Shown here: piece by piece, positions 42,673 to 54,900 of the stretch
Layout: the number at the start of each line of letters is the position of its first letter
How positions within the stretch are numbered: the first letter of the stretch is position 1
DNA from: Amyelois transitella
Taxonomy: Eukaryota; Arthropoda; Insecta; Lepidoptera; Pyralidae
Direction of reading: 5' to 3'
DNA length: 64,000 nt
NCBI RefSeq assembly: GCF_032362555.1
Contig: NC_083536.1
Coordinates: 2,914,001-2,978,000, forward strand
Position numbers and translations under genes: made by a program
The notes under the pieces: generated by a model
Database searches by the model: none
The model's input: only the letters and a program-made list of their open reading frames with translations
What the model was told of the DNA's origin: nothing

Positions 42673-43590
42673 CTAACTCTTATCTGTTACAGAACATACC
42701 CTTCGAGCGAATGTACTATCGTCTACGATTGGACGATTATAGAAATTCGCAAAAGTTTGTGAAGTGGTTGACCAGCCAGCAGTTTTTCTGATGGTGTCTA
42801 TGCATACCCCCGCAGAGGCCGACGCCGACGTTGAAGCATGTCTTGTGCTGTGTGCACTAAACATGGTCACGTCGACGCCGCTCTCTGCTAATGTTTTTCT
42901 TATCCACCTGCTAAGAGACTGGGATGACGCTTTTTTATATGGTTTTTTAAAAGTTATAAAAATATTGTCAACGTTAGCCGGTCTCAAGTTTGAAGTAATG
43001 TAAATATAATCGTCCAATGCAGTGGCCGGACAGATTGATAAATTTTCTTTAAAATATGGTAAAAACAACACTGGTTGTTTTTTGCCTGCTGCCGAAGTCT
43101 TAATAATATCGGATATTAAAATTTTGATACCGCTTTCATCTTTTTTTATATTCTGTAACTTAATAAGTGAGAGTGTTTGAACGCGGTGGGCAGTACATAA
43201 GGCTAATAATATTACTAATTTTCTAGTTAACTTTTCCAAGGTTAACTCGCTATTAGGCATCCACGAAGAGACATGATCCAGTACTAATTTGGGATCCCAA
43301 GTGGCTACGTACTTTGGCTGACTGGGTTTTTTCCTATATATACCCCTTAAGAGACGTTTTATCCTTTCGTCTGATCCTATTCAGTTACCGAGCAACAGAG
43401 ACAACGCCGATCTATGGCTATTTATAGAGCCGTATGAACTGCCATTGTAAAATTGTTCGGTTAGGAAAGTTAAAATAGGAGGAATAGAACAATCAAAAAT
43501 ATCTAGGTTATTCTTAAAACAGAATGACCACCACAGTCTGTAAGTGACGTCATATTGTTTCAAAGTACTTGCTGAGACAGATGTTAACAT
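42673..43590 (-). pseudogene. DIRS-like element 2, tyrosine recombinase
   Basis: The N-terminal core-binding part (SASTLKQYDVTYRLWWSFC, about 43570) is followed by a TGA at about 43381, then the catalytic domain: LCTAHRVQTLSL (Arg I), FSAHSTRHASTSAS (HxxR), TAGWSTTSQTF, and NFYNRP with the tyrosine (about 42730). All catalytic residues are present, unlike element 1. The single stop between domains makes it inactive as written. Stop at 42673. Confidence 0.9.
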
Positions 43591-43601
43591 TAGGTCGAGC
43601 G

Positions 43602-43889
43602 CTAGTGGCGGGACGTCGCGTCTTGAGAATGCACTCCGGAGAGCATCGCTGCTCCCAGGGAAAGCGACTTGTGGAGTGGATGCGTTCTCCTGAAACGAGA
43701 TTTTAAGAGATCTCGATTAGGGTTAAAATAAATAATTTCAGATATCAACATATTTTTGAGGAGTGGAAACCAAGGTTGGCTTGGCCAGTAAGGAAACACT
43801 AATATACCCTGAGCTTTGTCTTGTATTATCTTTCTTAAACATTTTAGGATTAGTGAGAAAGGAGGAAATGCGTAGAAAAAATGGTTGTG
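43602..43889 (-). pseudogene. DIRS-like element 2, methyltransferase-like region
   Basis: Continuation of the RNase H frame after a TAG at about 43892: FYAFPPFSLILKCLRKIIQDKAQ and LVFPYWPSQPWFPLLKNML, matching the PPPSLIPRV/IVPRWDKVFW region of element 1 in position and pattern. It runs to about 43602 and abuts the recombinase frame. Function in DIRS elements is uncertain. Confidence 0.7.
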
Positions 43890-45485
43890 CTAATTAATTG
43901 TAAACGCATCTATATTCTCCGCGTCAGGATCTTTTTTCCAGGAGATATATCGCTGGCATTTGGTGTTGGTGCGAGATGCGAATAAGTCTATGTTTGGCTG
44001 ACCAAGAGTCTTGACAATAGTTTGATACGCCTGAGATGAAAGTTCCCACTCAGTATCAATATTCAATCTCCGAGATTCTTCATCAGCTTCTACGTTATCG
44101 TGAGTATTTATGTAAGAAGCCAAAAGCCAGATATTTCGCTTCTCGCACCATTGCCAAATCAATTTTGCAAGGTCATGCAAGTGGGGAAATTGAATACCGC
44201 CCATGCGGTTAATATAGCTGATAGCAGTAGAATTGTCAACTCTTAGCAGAATTGCACTGTTAGAAGATTCACAAGCAAAAAATTTTAATGCCAGGAAAAC
44301 AGCGAGAAGTTCTAAATAATTAATATGGTGAGAACATTCGTCGTCTTTCCAGCCTCCATTTACTCTATTTCCATTGCAGAAAGCTCCCCAACCTGTTCTA
44401 GAAGCGTCAGTAAAGATTTCTAGCTTAAACTCTCTATCTGGCTGCATGTCATTGTATGCTGACATGACACGGTCTTTCCACCATGTGAGGTCCGGTATAA
44501 TTAAATTTGGCAACTCGATTATTGTGTCAAAGTTATTAGATTTTTGAAAAGCTAAATATTTTTGCCTTTCGAGAGATTTGGTATAATAGCCAGCCATATT
44601 TTACTGCTGGACATGCAGCTATAAGCACCCCAATTAACTGAGAAAATTCTCTGATTGTACATTTCGGTAAGAATAGAAAATGATTAAGTAATTTCAAAAT
44701 TTTTTCTTTCTTATCGGCTGGCAAGGAAATTGACATGTTATTTGTGTTGAACATAAAACCTAGGAATTTGCAAGTTTTATTGGGAGTCAAGATACTCTTT
44801 TCTCGGTTAATTATAAAGCCCTGACATTCTAATAATTTGACAGTTTCTGTCACATTTTCATAACATTGATCATATGTATCACCTATACAAAGTATATCGT
44901 CTAAATAAATAACGGATCTAAGCCTCTCGGCCTTAAATGGGTAATAACTTCTTTCATAATTTTGGTGAAAACTAAAGGTGCAACGGATAGACCATAGGGC
45001 ATAGCATTAAACTGGTAAATATCGTCAAATACAAAACAGAGGTATTTACGATCTTTTTCGCGAATTGGGATCAAGAAATAGGCTTCTTTGAGATCAATAG
45101 TCGCCGCGAACCCTTCTCTTGGTAGGAGCTTTAATGCTGTCCTATGGTCTTCCATCTTGAAGTGTGATTTCACGATATATTTATTTAATGGTTTAAGATT
45201 AAGTATAAAGCGTTTGCCCCCATTTGGTTTTGGAGCTAGAAAAATGCTAGAGAAAAACTGACTTTGACTCTTATCACACTTTGACACAGCTCCTAAATCG
45301 AGCAATTTCTTAATAGCTATTATCATGTCAGAGTGTTCTTTAATTGTTAAGGAATTGCGTGGATATTTGTTCTGGTATACCGGTCCACAGAATGGAATGG
45401 AATACCCATTAAGAATCCAATCCAGAACAAGTGAGTTTTTTTGTGATTGAAAGCCAACGATTATAAAAGAATTTAATTCTACCCG
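43890..45485 (-). pseudogene. DIRS-like element 2, RT and RNase H, frameshifted
   Basis: The RT N-terminus (HAGRIKFFYNRW, about 45475) is in a different frame from the core. Core blocks: AVSKCDKSQSQFFSSIFLAPKP, FILNLKPLNKYIV, TIDLKEAYFLIPI, NAMPYGLSVAPLVF, then a frameshift at about 44905 directly before the catalytic VIYLDDILCIGD. A further frameshift near 44590 leads into RNase H: LEIFTDASRTGWGAF, HHINYLELLAV, LLRVDNSTAISYI, and DNVEADEESR. Ends AENIDAFTIN before a TAG. At least three breaks, so inactive. Confidence 0.87.
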
Positions 45486-45494
45486 CGTGTACCT

Positions 45495-46387
45495 CTAATG
45501 CTGTTGAGCAGCACGTTGTTGTTTTGTCTGAGTCGACGATTTGGACTGAGGTGCTGGGGGTGCTCTGCGACCAGTCGATCCTGCAGATGTTGTCTTCCTG
45601 GCCCCCCCTCGTCCCCCCCTGTAAGACGACTGACGAGGAGGGCCCGCCCAGTTTTCCTGGGGGCGAGGCCGACTGGAAGAAGGTTGAGGTACCGTAGCTG
45701 GCTTTGGATTTGGAACAGTCTTTTTTATTTGTAATCCCTGCTTCTCGATTACTTTCGAAGCTTTAATCTTTTCCGATAATTTATTACCGAAAAGCATTTC
45801 GTCTCTATTTATGTCCTGGACTATATTTAAAAAAGCCTTATCCAAACCTGGTGTTATAAATTTAATCCTAGCTTGTGTTTCTACGTAATGGAGATCGCAC
45901 AAAATACGACTACTATCGCTAAGTAGTTTAATTGCAGTAACTTTACTACCCTCATTATTTATTAATAAAGTTAATGCTCTGTTCAAAGCCGTGATACCGA
46001 CACCCAAATGATGCTGAACAGATTCTACTCTTTTATCGCGAGATCGTGTTAAATCGGACACCGCAGCCGAAATCTCGGGATTCAGCTTTGGCGCTTGTAA
46101 CAAGGTACAGTTTTCGGGGGTAAGATACTCTTTAAAAAACTTATCTTTAATTTCCTTATTTAATCCTTTGCGTAATATTGGCGTCCATAAGCGGGCTAAA
46201 TTCTCGTGAATCTTTTCGCCGAATTTTGGAGATTCTTCGGTTGATTCGCCAAGGGCCGATAGGATCTCGGGGTCCAGTTCAGGATCGGGCTCCTGAATTT
46301 CATTTTCTGGATTACTTGACGTGTCGTGGTGATCCACAGAGTTAGCGTTGATTTCCGTAGACTCTTCCACAATAACAGGCTCATTGT
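45495..46387 (-). CDS. DIRS-like element 2, Gag, exon 2
   Basis: Main Gag exon, about 297 codons. It begins with an acidic segment (NEPVIVEEST, EIQEPDPELDPEIL), continues with a helical region (FFKEYLTPENCTLLQAPKLNPEI, RALTLLINNEGSKVTAIKLL) and ends in a basic, Pro/Ser/Arg-rich tail. The open frame extends to 46577 only because the intron happens to be open there. A splice acceptor cttttttccatag-like site at 46388-46400 (minus strand ttttttccatag) sets the exon start, which joins in frame to exon 1. No catalytic motif; Gag by position and composition. Confidence 0.7.
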
Positions 46388-46675
46388 CTATGGAAAAAAC
46401 GAAAGCATCGATTACCAACGGTAACAGATTTAAAATATAATAATCGTTTTCTACTTGTAAGCTTAAGTGAAAATGCCATCGTGAAAACACACGGTTAACC
46501 TCCAGGCGTATAAGACCACCACGTGTTGACACACGGTCAACCTCTAGGTAGGAAAAACAAGCCACGTGATGATACACGGTTAACCTCTAGGCAAAGCACC
46601 ACGTGATGACACACGGTCAACCTCTAGGTCTTTTAACGATTATATTATATCACTTAATATAAATAAAAAACGTAC
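46388..46675 (-). other. Probable spliceosomal intron in DIRS gag, with tandem repeats
   Basis: 288 bp. Donor CAG|GTACGT at 46676/46675 and acceptor ttttttccatag at 46388, preceded by pyrimidines. Removing it keeps the frame and joins two acidic Ser/Asp/Glu/Asn stretches smoothly. It carries three full and one partial copy of a 29-bp repeat (46488-46505, 46520-46548, 46563-46591, 46600-46628), each full copy starting with the palindrome cacgtg. Introns in DIRS elements are known from other animals. Confidence 0.7.
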
Positions 46676-46796
46676 CTGAGTTTTCAGAGTCGGATGACTC
46701 GATGATTCTACGGTTTTTACGTTCGGCTTTTTCTTCCCAACGCCTCAATTTCTGTTGGTAATATTCGATTTTATCACGATGACGACGCTTCGGCAT
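46676..46796 (-). CDS. DIRS-like element 2, Gag, exon 1
   Basis: Short exon from the ATG at 46796: basic MPKRRHRDKIEYYQ then a Lys/Glu-rich helix and an SSDSENS end at the donor site. Without splicing the frame would end about 10 codons further on. The basic start resembles other DIRS Gag N-termini. Confidence 0.65.
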
Positions 46797-47169
46797 GATT
46801 AATATGATAAAGGATAATAAAATAGATTTAATTTTCTTATAACGGAATAAACGTGCTTGCGCTGCCACACACGAAAAAGAAATGAAGCTATGTCGAACGG
46901 AATCTATGGGGTAGAAACAAAAAAAAAAAAGAATGTAGGTAATCGATAAAATCGATTAATCTCTGAAATCGTGCGGTGTTGCCTGTAGGAAAAGGAGACT
47001 ACCTGGTTAACTTATATCTGAAGAATGAAGCGACGAAATATAATTCAATACACGCCCCAGCATCGCTCGTGTAACATTTATAAACCTTTTTCTTTCTACC
47101 TTTAAAATATATAGAATGGAATAGAAGAGTACATGAGAAGCAGAAACCGCCATCAGTTCCAAATATTTA

Positions 47170-48145
47170 TATTTTTTTATTATTATATATATATATGTTC
47201 TGTAGATCCAAAAGATGCCTGCGTAATTTAACTTTGAACTAATATGCTATAGATGCTTGAATCCTAATGGGGGGAGGTGTATTGTTCCAACATTTAGTGG
47301 CCTGGTAGCGGAAGCTGCCCCTGAATGCAGCTGTTTTGTGTAGATAAGTTAGTAATAGGGGCCGACATGATCTCGCGTTATGTTGGGTGTTGAATTTTAT
47401 CTTAGAGTGGAGATACTCAGGGATCCCGTATCTTATAACTCCGAATAATAAACTAGCAAGATGTAGTTGCCTACGCGAGTCCATATTTAACATGGAGGTC
47501 TTGTTAAGGTATGGCGTAATGCGACTACGAGGTGGGATATAAAAACAAAATCGGCAGCGTGCATTTTGGACACGTTGAATTAATCGCAGAGTTCTCTCAA
47601 ATAAGTAAGCGAGGCCCATAGACAACATCCCCGTAATTGAGCAGCGATAAAACCAGAGCTTCACACAACCTGACACGTACATTTTCTGTCAAAAAATTTC
47701 TAACCCTACACAAAACCTTCAAACGAAAGAAGCAGTTTCTGACGACCTCCGACACGTGTTTCTCGAAACCAAGTTCACCATCCATAACTATGCTCAGGTT
47801 TTTCGTCTCATCAACTCTTTCCACAGCTGAACCTAGCAATGTTATTTTAGGATTACTGCTTATAGTCTTCCGAATTTGGACTCTAGAACCAAGGATTAGC
47901 GTCTTCGAAGGGTTAAGTCCTAACGAGTTTTTAGCTGACCAATCGGCGATAAGTTCCAGGTCCTCATTCATTTAAATCACTGCAGATGATATTTCTTCTG
48001 GCTTATGTGAAATGTATAACTGTACGTCATCTGCGTAACAGTGATATCTGCAATGCCTAATAACGTTAGTTAGATCGGCACTATAGATTATAAAGAGGAG
48101 GGGCCCGAGTATAGATCCTTGAGGGATCCCACGGTTATAAAGTTA
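47170..48145 (-). pseudogene. LINE-C, truncated LINE with RT C-terminal half
   Basis: Minus strand. From 48145 the text reads [21 protein letters not shown], then the active site [17 protein letters not shown] YADDVQLY (about 48020), then LELIADWSAKNSLGLNPSKT, LGFEKHVSEVVRN and LVLSLLNYGDVVYGP. Frame breaks occur at about 47975 (stop) and 47600 (shift), after which TLRLIQRVQNARCRFCF and FRGSFRYQATKCWNN form the C-terminus. The 3' end is an AT-rich tatatata tract near 47175. 5'-truncated before the catalytic first Asp. APE-type LINE; clade not assigned. Confidence 0.82.
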
Positions 48146-48414
48146 ATAACAAGGCATATTCAAAGAAAAAGTCCTCACTAAAAGCAGTGATTGTTAACAT
48201 AGAAAACAATTCCTTCTTAGTAGGTACATAAAGATGGATGAGTGAACGAGAATACCATACTCCGGTAAGTGTTAAGCACAACCAAACCAGCAACCGGAAG
48301 TATGTCAAAAACAATATAAAATAAAATACAACACAAACATCCAGCTAAAATGAGGAAAGGTAAACGAACAAGACAGATAAATTGAAGCAAGGAAGTACCT
48401 AGTCGAAGCCCCGT
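48146..48414. other. Short unassigned stretch
   Basis: AT-rich sequence between two LINE fragments. I see no coding or repeat signal in it. Confidence 0.5.
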
Positions 48415-48849
48415 TTATGTGATTGCAGTAGCGCGAATTGTTTCAAGCCCAAAAACCCGCATGATATCTTGTTCATTGCGCAGACGATGCCGCGGCACAT
48501 CCGGTGATTGATACTGCCGTACGAAAATTCGGCCATCTCGAGTCCAGACGTAACGCCATTTATGCAAAGTCGCCAACTCACGCACTCGTCGAAATAATTG
48601 CCTGTTTAATTTAGTCAGGCGCTCATTGAGGTATAATCGGCGCGGGGGGAAGGAAGGCCCGTCCCTTCGATAGTGGCGCCACGGCGAATACGTGCTGCCT
48701 TCAGCAACTGATCTCAGAGTGCTCGACGTGCCAGCCGTACGACAATCGGTCTGGGACGTGACGGCGAAGTTGTCGCAGCGACGTCCAGGGTCACTGCGAG
48801 AGAACCCACACGTGACACGTCGCACTATGGGAACCGCCCTAAGAGACAC
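48415..48849 (-). pseudogene. LINE ORF1 fragment with baculovirus-FP-like C-terminal domain
   Basis: The second half reads RRLYLNERLTKLNRQLFRRV, KWRYVWTRDGRIFVRQ and RNEQDIMRVFG, the FP-type C-terminal domain seen in many lepidopteran LINE ORF1s (the name comes from a baculovirus protein, but here it is an element domain). Upstream, other frames give PRPIVVRLARRAL and QLLKAARIRRGATIEG, so at least two frameshifts separate it from its RNA-binding region. GC-rich compared with its AT-rich surroundings, which suggests a separate origin from LINE-C. Confidence 0.75.
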
Positions 48850-49487
48850 ATCTCATAAATGGTTTTTTCATAAGTATGCGGGGATGCATCCCCGCATTCT
48901 AATATAGGATTCTAATATCTGCCTATTCATATTTCATAGAAAAGAGCATCTAAAGTTAAAGAATGAGAAGACTACAAAAACGGCTGTGTAACTTTTTGTA
49001 AGATATCCACTTTATCACAAAAAAAGAATGAGCCAATTTAGTGAACTATTATTAAAGAAGAAAAAACACATTATTTGTGCTACTTTCTTCAAATTTTACT
49101 TGGAAATTTGACAGTTGCCGAAGCTTGCCGAAGTTCTATTTTTTGTATTATATATTAGTAAATTTAATATAATTTCACGGCAAAAAGTTTTTTTTTGCAG
49201 TTTTAATGCGTAACAAAGTCAAATCTCATAAGATATGTAAGATCAGGTAAGATTTTTTTAGAGTACTTTTACTTAGAGTTTTCCTTCGTTATGATTCCCA
49301 GTCTGGACAGTCAAAAAACGAATGTGACCCAAATATTAGATTATTTTTTTTATATTTTGCGGTACTTTTATCACCTATTTCTCACAGTATTTTGTTCCGT
49401 TCCCAAACAGAACCATTCAAAACCGCATAACCGCATTATGATAAATAAATTTTTAACAAATAGTTTTGCACACGTCTTCCTTCATTA
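48850..49487. other. AT-rich stretch, no gene
   Basis: 640 bases before the Helitron with no frame or repeat I can name. It may include the upstream end of the Transib element that resumes after the Helitron, but no terminal repeat was recognised. Confidence 0.5.
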
Positions 49488-50108
49488 TCTATACTAGTAC
49501 TAATATTATAAAGCTGAAGAGTTTGTTTTGTTTGTTTGTTTGTTTGTTTGTTTAAACGCGCTAATCTCAGAAACTACTGAACCGATTTGAATAATTCTTT
49601 CACTGTTAGATAGTCTATTTATCGAGGAAGGCTATAGGCTACATTTTATCCCGGATTTCCTACGGGAAACGTCAACAATGCAGGTGAAAGTTGAATGAGT
49701 CGGCCATCTGCGAGCTTTCCACGCGAAACCAACAAATATATAGTAAAACAATGTACTAAAGATGTGAAGTACTCATTTTTTGCCACAAAAAAGTCCGCGA
49801 GAGCATATATCTATCTCTTAAGGTTTACTTACAATAACCACTTTTATGTTCATTTTTTAAGATTATTTTTTCATTATAAACATAAGTTATTTTGAAACCA
49901 ATTTTCTTTAATTCAGTATTAATCCTTATCCAAATAAATATGTTTATTACTTTCGGCTGTTCATGTAGACTAAAATTGCCATTTACAGTATATAAATCAG
50001 ACGAATAGGTTTTGAGATATAGTCGTTATAAGCAATTTGCAGCGAAACATTTAATACGGCGAACCAGCGTTCTTTCTAATACGCGGACGAAGTCGCGGGC
50101 ACAGCTAG
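49488..50108 (+). mobile_element. Non-autonomous Helitron, lepidopteran type, copy 2
   Basis: 621 bp between A (49487) and T (50109), starting TCTATACTA and ending gggcacagCTAG with the cgcg-type hairpin. Very similar to copy 1 at 30628-31483 but lacking about 235 bp just before the 3' hairpin. The deletion joins two acgcg words. Confidence 0.92.
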
Positions 50109-50200
50109 TTTAGTATAAAATAGGGACTTGTTCATGAAACGTTACAGTTCGTCATTATTTTTTGTCATACGCAAAAGTTTGTTAATACTTACTCTCCACA

Positions 50201-51620
50201 ATGAGTGAATTTTCGCGCACCAGACGCGACTTAAGTCTCATATTGATTGATAGTGATACAAATTATGTTGATTCTTTATCAAATTATATACGAAACAATT
50301 TCACCAAATTTTCAGAAGGAAACATAGGAAAAATCATTGCCAGTATTCAAAAGTCTTTCATAACTCAGTTTCGACAACGCTTTACTAAAGCGGGTCGAAA
50401 GAAAGATCAGTTTTTAAGTCAAAACAGCAGTTGGCTGGATGGTAAATTTACTGTGAAGCTAGAAGATCCTACATGCCAATCAGAACCTTCGACATCAGCA
50501 GGAAAAAGGGGAAGGCCTTCTAAAACGTATGAAGATATTTCAGAAAGGACAAAGAAACGTAAAAACTAGGAATTGCTTGATTCATGTGGGCTCGATATTA
50601 TATTGAACTCATACATACAAGGCTTAAGGTCTCAAGGCGAAGTAGAAGAAGCCTTCATTGTTGAAGTTTTACGAATTTTGCCGGTAGAAAAGAAGAGTGA
50701 AATACGCAAGAGTCTTCTTAACGAACAGGTAACCGCTTATTCAAAAGAAGAAGCTCTCAGCATCTTCATATAATTAAATCTGAGTAAATCACAGTATGAA
50801 AATATGAGGAATTGTTTGATCATAAAAAACTGCTTATTATTTCCTTCATATAAGTTGATTCGTGAAGCTAAACGGATGTGCTATCTGCTAGAATCGAACA
50901 TTGAAATAACAAACATCAAAGCAAACATCAAATTGCAAGATCTTTTAGATCAAACTTCAGCTAGGCTTATAAAAATTAGTGATGTTTATAAAGTTGGTTC
51001 AACTCACGTAACATTACATTCCAAATGGGGCTGTGATGGATCAAGTGCACAAAGCGAATACAAACAAGTCCTGCCTGAAGAGAGTGAGTTGATTTCAGAC
51101 TCATAATTTATTTATATCATCCCTTGTGCCCCAGAGACTTATTGATACCAATACTAATGAAGTTTTGTGGTGTTATCCTGCTCCATCATCAGTCAGATTT
51201 TGCCAACCTATTTTGATAGAATTTTCAAAAGAGACTCCAGAGAAGACAAAACAAGTAGTCGATGAAATTAATGCTCAAATTTCAGCTCTAAGTCCTTCCC
51301 TAATCAATCATAATGGAGAAGGTATTGAAATATAACACACGTTATTTTTAACTATGATTGACGGTAAAGTGGCTCAGGTTTTATCAGAAACTTCATCGAG
51401 TGCTGTATGTACCATTTGCGGTGCAAGACCAACAGAGATGAACAATTTAGAAAAAGTTCAAAACAAACCTGTCGACGAAGCTTCTTATCAATATAGATTT
51501 TCAACTTTGCATTGTTGGAGCAGATTTATGGAACTTATTTTACACTTATCTTAAAATTTAGGATTTGCAAAATGGTCTGCCACAACTACAGAGAAAAAAA
51601 ATTTAAAAAAGGAAAAGAAG
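50201..51620 (+). pseudogene. Transib (RAG1-like) transposase, N-terminal two thirds, degenerate
   Basis: Begins at the ATG at 50201. In-frame stops lie at about 50567, 50771, 51333 and 51552, with a stop plus frameshift near 51104-51125. Motifs recalled from Transib transposases appear in order: a basic GRPSKTYEDISERTKKRK segment, the SKWGCDGSSAQSEYKQ block holding the first catalytic Asp, SVRFCQPILIEFSKET, LFLTMIDGK, a VCTICGARPTEMNNL Cys motif and the STLHCWSRFMELILHLS block. Transib is the DNA transposon family from which RAG1 evolved. The text breaks off near KKEKKA, where a Tc1-like element starts; continuation lies at 61130. Confidence 0.75.
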
Positions 51621-51621
51621 G

Positions 51622-51990
51622 CTTATGTACGGTCGCGTTCATAATTGCAGTCATAGTTCGCAAAACTTTATAGCTTGTAGTCACCGCTATCACTCACACA
51701 TTCACACAATAAACAACAAGCGGTGAAGCGTTGGGTAACGCGCCATCAAGAAGAGGGTAGTGTAAAAAGTCGCCGCGCAGCGGCCGTCGTCCGCTTATTA
51801 ACACAGCGACACGCCACACAGCGGAGATCCATGGTGGAACAGTACGAAAATAATAGCTTCATACCGACCAGAAAATTTGCGGAACAGTTCGACACATCAG
51901 TGGTTACTATTCGTCGAGTTTGCACCGTGAGGGACTACACCACAGACAGCCAGCAAGAAAGCCGTATTTATCCGAAATAAATAAGCAAAA
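51622..51990 (+). pseudogene. Tc1-like transposase, N-terminal HTH part
   Basis: Tc1/mariner-type DNA-binding region: VKRWVTRHQEEGSVKSR, then a frame-shifted middle, MVEQYENNSFIPTRKFAEQFDTSVVTIRR (second HTH). It stops at the RTE insertion; the target duplication aataagcaaaa is at 51980-51990 and 55296-55306. Continues at 55307 with the catalytic region. A start near 51622 is suggested by the tacggtcgcg end following TA. Degenerate. Confidence 0.8.
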
Positions 51991-54900
51991 TTCCAATCTA
52001 AGGTCTGCCGCGCCGATGGATGCATGGCTAGGGGCGAGCCTAGTCTCGAGCGTGCCACTTCCGCCATGGGGTTGGGCGACCCCCAGGTAATGGCTAGCCT
52101 TACCCTGGCATGCGGGGCTCTGCTGGGGCGGACAAAAATTTTTCCCTAGCGTCTCGTGGGAATCGCATTATGAACCTTAAAAAGCATATAAATGGCGGCG
52201 ATGGTGTCCGCACCCCATCACGTCTCGTTCCCGGCGGGAGCGGTATGCGGTCTGCTGAAAGCCGCTTTGCGACGATGAATGTAAGAGGAGGAATGAAGGA
52301 TAAGATTGAGGAAGTATGCCAGATGATGGATGAAAGACGTTTGGATGTGTTGTGCGTGAATGAAACGAAGCGGAAAGGATGCGACGCGACGCAGCACGGC
52401 CCTTACACGGCGTATTGGTCTGGAATTTCCAGTACCAGCCGAGGCTGTCAAGGGGTCGGTCTAATTCTTTCTGCACGAATGGCTGAGTGCGTGAATGAGT
52501 ATGAGTGTGTCAGCCCTCGTCTTCTATGGATTAGGCTGAAAGTTGGAATCACTCGGATCTTCGTTCTAGGTGTTTATGCACCTTGGGATGTGGGTTCGAG
52601 GGGTACAACATCAGCAAAAAGCGAAAACGAGGAGTTCTGGAATAGTGTAAGAGAAGTATTGAAAGTTACCAAGCCAAATGAGAAGATTATTATGTTAGGT
52701 GATTTTAATGGATGGGTGGGTGTAAAGCGTGATGGATATGAAAAGGTGCTTGGTGCGTTTGGTGACGAAAAGGTGAATGATAATGGAAGAAGTGTATTAG
52801 AAATTTGTCTAGAGTGGGATCTTTTTGTGTCGAACTCAATGTTTCAACATAAAGAGATCCACACCTACACAAGAGTGGAAGGTATTTTAAAAAGTATGAT
52901 AGACTTTGTGATTGTAGATGAAAGATTGAAGAACAAAGTGCTGGATACCCGTGCATATCGCGGTGCTGGCATTGACTCGGACCATTTACTGGTGATATCC
53001 CGGATAAGGGGTATCTTCAATCGCTGGCGGCACAGGGTAAGGGAGCAAACCAGCGCTTTGGAAAGAGTAAAAGTAGAAAATTTGCAAGATATGGATGTAG
53101 GTAAGAAGTATATTAATAGACTGAAGGATGAATTTGAAGATTTAGATGAAATGAGCGATATTGAAGATGGATGGAAGGAATTTAAAGAAAGAATTGTGAA
53201 AGTAGCTGTTGAAGTGTGTGGTGTAAGTAGAAGAAGGAAAGGGAAAAATCACAAAAATGCGTGGATGAGTAAAGATGTGCAAGAACTTGTGCGATTAAAG
53301 AAGAAAGCATGGCTGGATTTGTTAGCAGCAAAAGCTAACTTAAGAATGCAAGAGGTTATAGATGAAGATGTGAATGAAGCACGTAAGGAATATAAGAAAA
53401 TGAAAGATTTGGTTAAGAAAGCTGTGATTAGAAAGAAAGAGGAGTATAAAGAGGATTTTGATAAAAGGCTATCAGAAGACTTTCAGTCAAATCTGAAAGT
53501 ATTCTGGAAATCCGTAAGGTCAGCCCGAGGAAATACTATAACCAGAGAGCTGACTAGGATCAGATGCCAGGATGGTAGCGTTGTGAAAGGAGAAGAATGT
53601 GTGCTAAAGATATGGAAGGACTATTTTGAAAGTTTATTTGAAAAAAAGGAAGGAAATAAGAAAGATTTCTGCTATAGCGAAGAAAAAGAGAATGAGATGG
53701 AAGGCGAAATTGAAATGTTCGAAATTGTGGAAGCACTTAAGAGTATGAAAGCGGGAAAGGCTGCTGGGTGTGATAGAGTGTCGGTCGAGATGCTTAAAGC
53801 AGGAAAAGGCGTAGTAGCTAGTCAGTTGTACTGCCTTTTCAATTTGTGTTGGAGAAGCGGCCGAGTACCAAAAGATTGGTGTAAGGCTGTTATCGTGCCA
53901 CTTTACAAAGGAAAAGGGTCACAGCTGGACTGCAAAAATTATCGTGGTATAAGCCTGCTTAGCGTCGTCGGCAAATTGTATGCTAAGGTATTGATTAATA
54001 GAGTCAGGAATGAAACTGATGACAAAATATGGGATGCTCAAGCGGGATTTCGAAAGGGAATGGGATGTACTGATCAGGTCTTTTCCTTGCGGTGCATAGC
54101 CGAAAAGTTTTTGGCCAAGAGTCAAAAAGTCTATTGCACATTCGTAGATCTGGAAAAGGCCTATGACAGAGTTGAGAGGAATGAATTGTGGTCAGCACTT
54201 TCTATGCATGGGGTGAGCAGTCTCTTAATACGAGCACTGAAATCCTTATATGAGGATTCGAGTGCTTGTGTCAGGATAAACGGAGCGCACACTGAGTGGT
54301 TTAAGATTGAGAAAGGCGTTAGGCAAGGATGTGTTGCGTCACCGTGGCTGTTCAACCTATTTATGGATAGCTGTTTGACAGATTTGAAAGAGTCTAAAAG
54401 TGGATTAAGGATGAATGAGTTACTCGTCAAATGTCTGCTCTATGCCGACGATCAGGTTATACTGGCGTCATCAGCGGAGGAGTTACAGGAGATGGTAAAC
54501 TGTATGCATGAAGCTTTAAAAGAGAAAGGAATGAAAGTGAACGTAAGTAAAACTAAAACACTGGTTTTTGAAATGGAGAAAGAAATGACAGCATGTAATA
54601 TTTTGATTGGAGGAGAAAAAGTGGAGCAAGTGAAAGAGTTTGTATATCTAGGATCAAAGTTTACATCAGATGGCAAGTATGATAGTGATATTGAAAGGAG
54701 AGTGAACGCGGGGAACATGGTGAATGGAGCTTTGCATGCCTTTATGAGCAGTCAGAAACTATCCAAAAAGGCTCGACTGGCTGTGCACAGGGGCGTGTTG
54801 GTCCCGACATTAATGTATGGGAGTGAAAGTTGGGTATGGCAAAAGAAGCATGAAAGCAGAATAAATGCAGTGGAAATGAGAGCGTTAAGGAGTATGATGG

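Larger units (their letters stand above)
42600..47043 (-). mobile_element. DIRS-like tyrosine-recombinase retrotransposon 2
   Basis: Minus-strand order: leader (about 47043-46797), Gag with an intron, RT-RNase H-methyltransferase-like frame, tyrosine recombinase. The leader end, with the taatcgattttatcgatta segment and poly-A tract, is shared with the orphan terminus at 6882-7260. Several stops and frameshifts in pol. Borders are approximate; the right end is set by where similarity to the orphan terminus stops. The leader 46797-47043 has no gene. Confidence 0.85.

Noticed and set aside
46480..46640. CRISPR-like array
   Set aside because: Short repeats with spacers occur, but in a eukaryotic retroelement intron, with irregular period and repeat-like spacers; a tandem array explains it.
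48415..48849. Integrated baculovirus gene
   Set aside because: The FP-like domain is common in LINE ORF1 proteins, and the flanks are LINE debris; no other viral gene is nearby.
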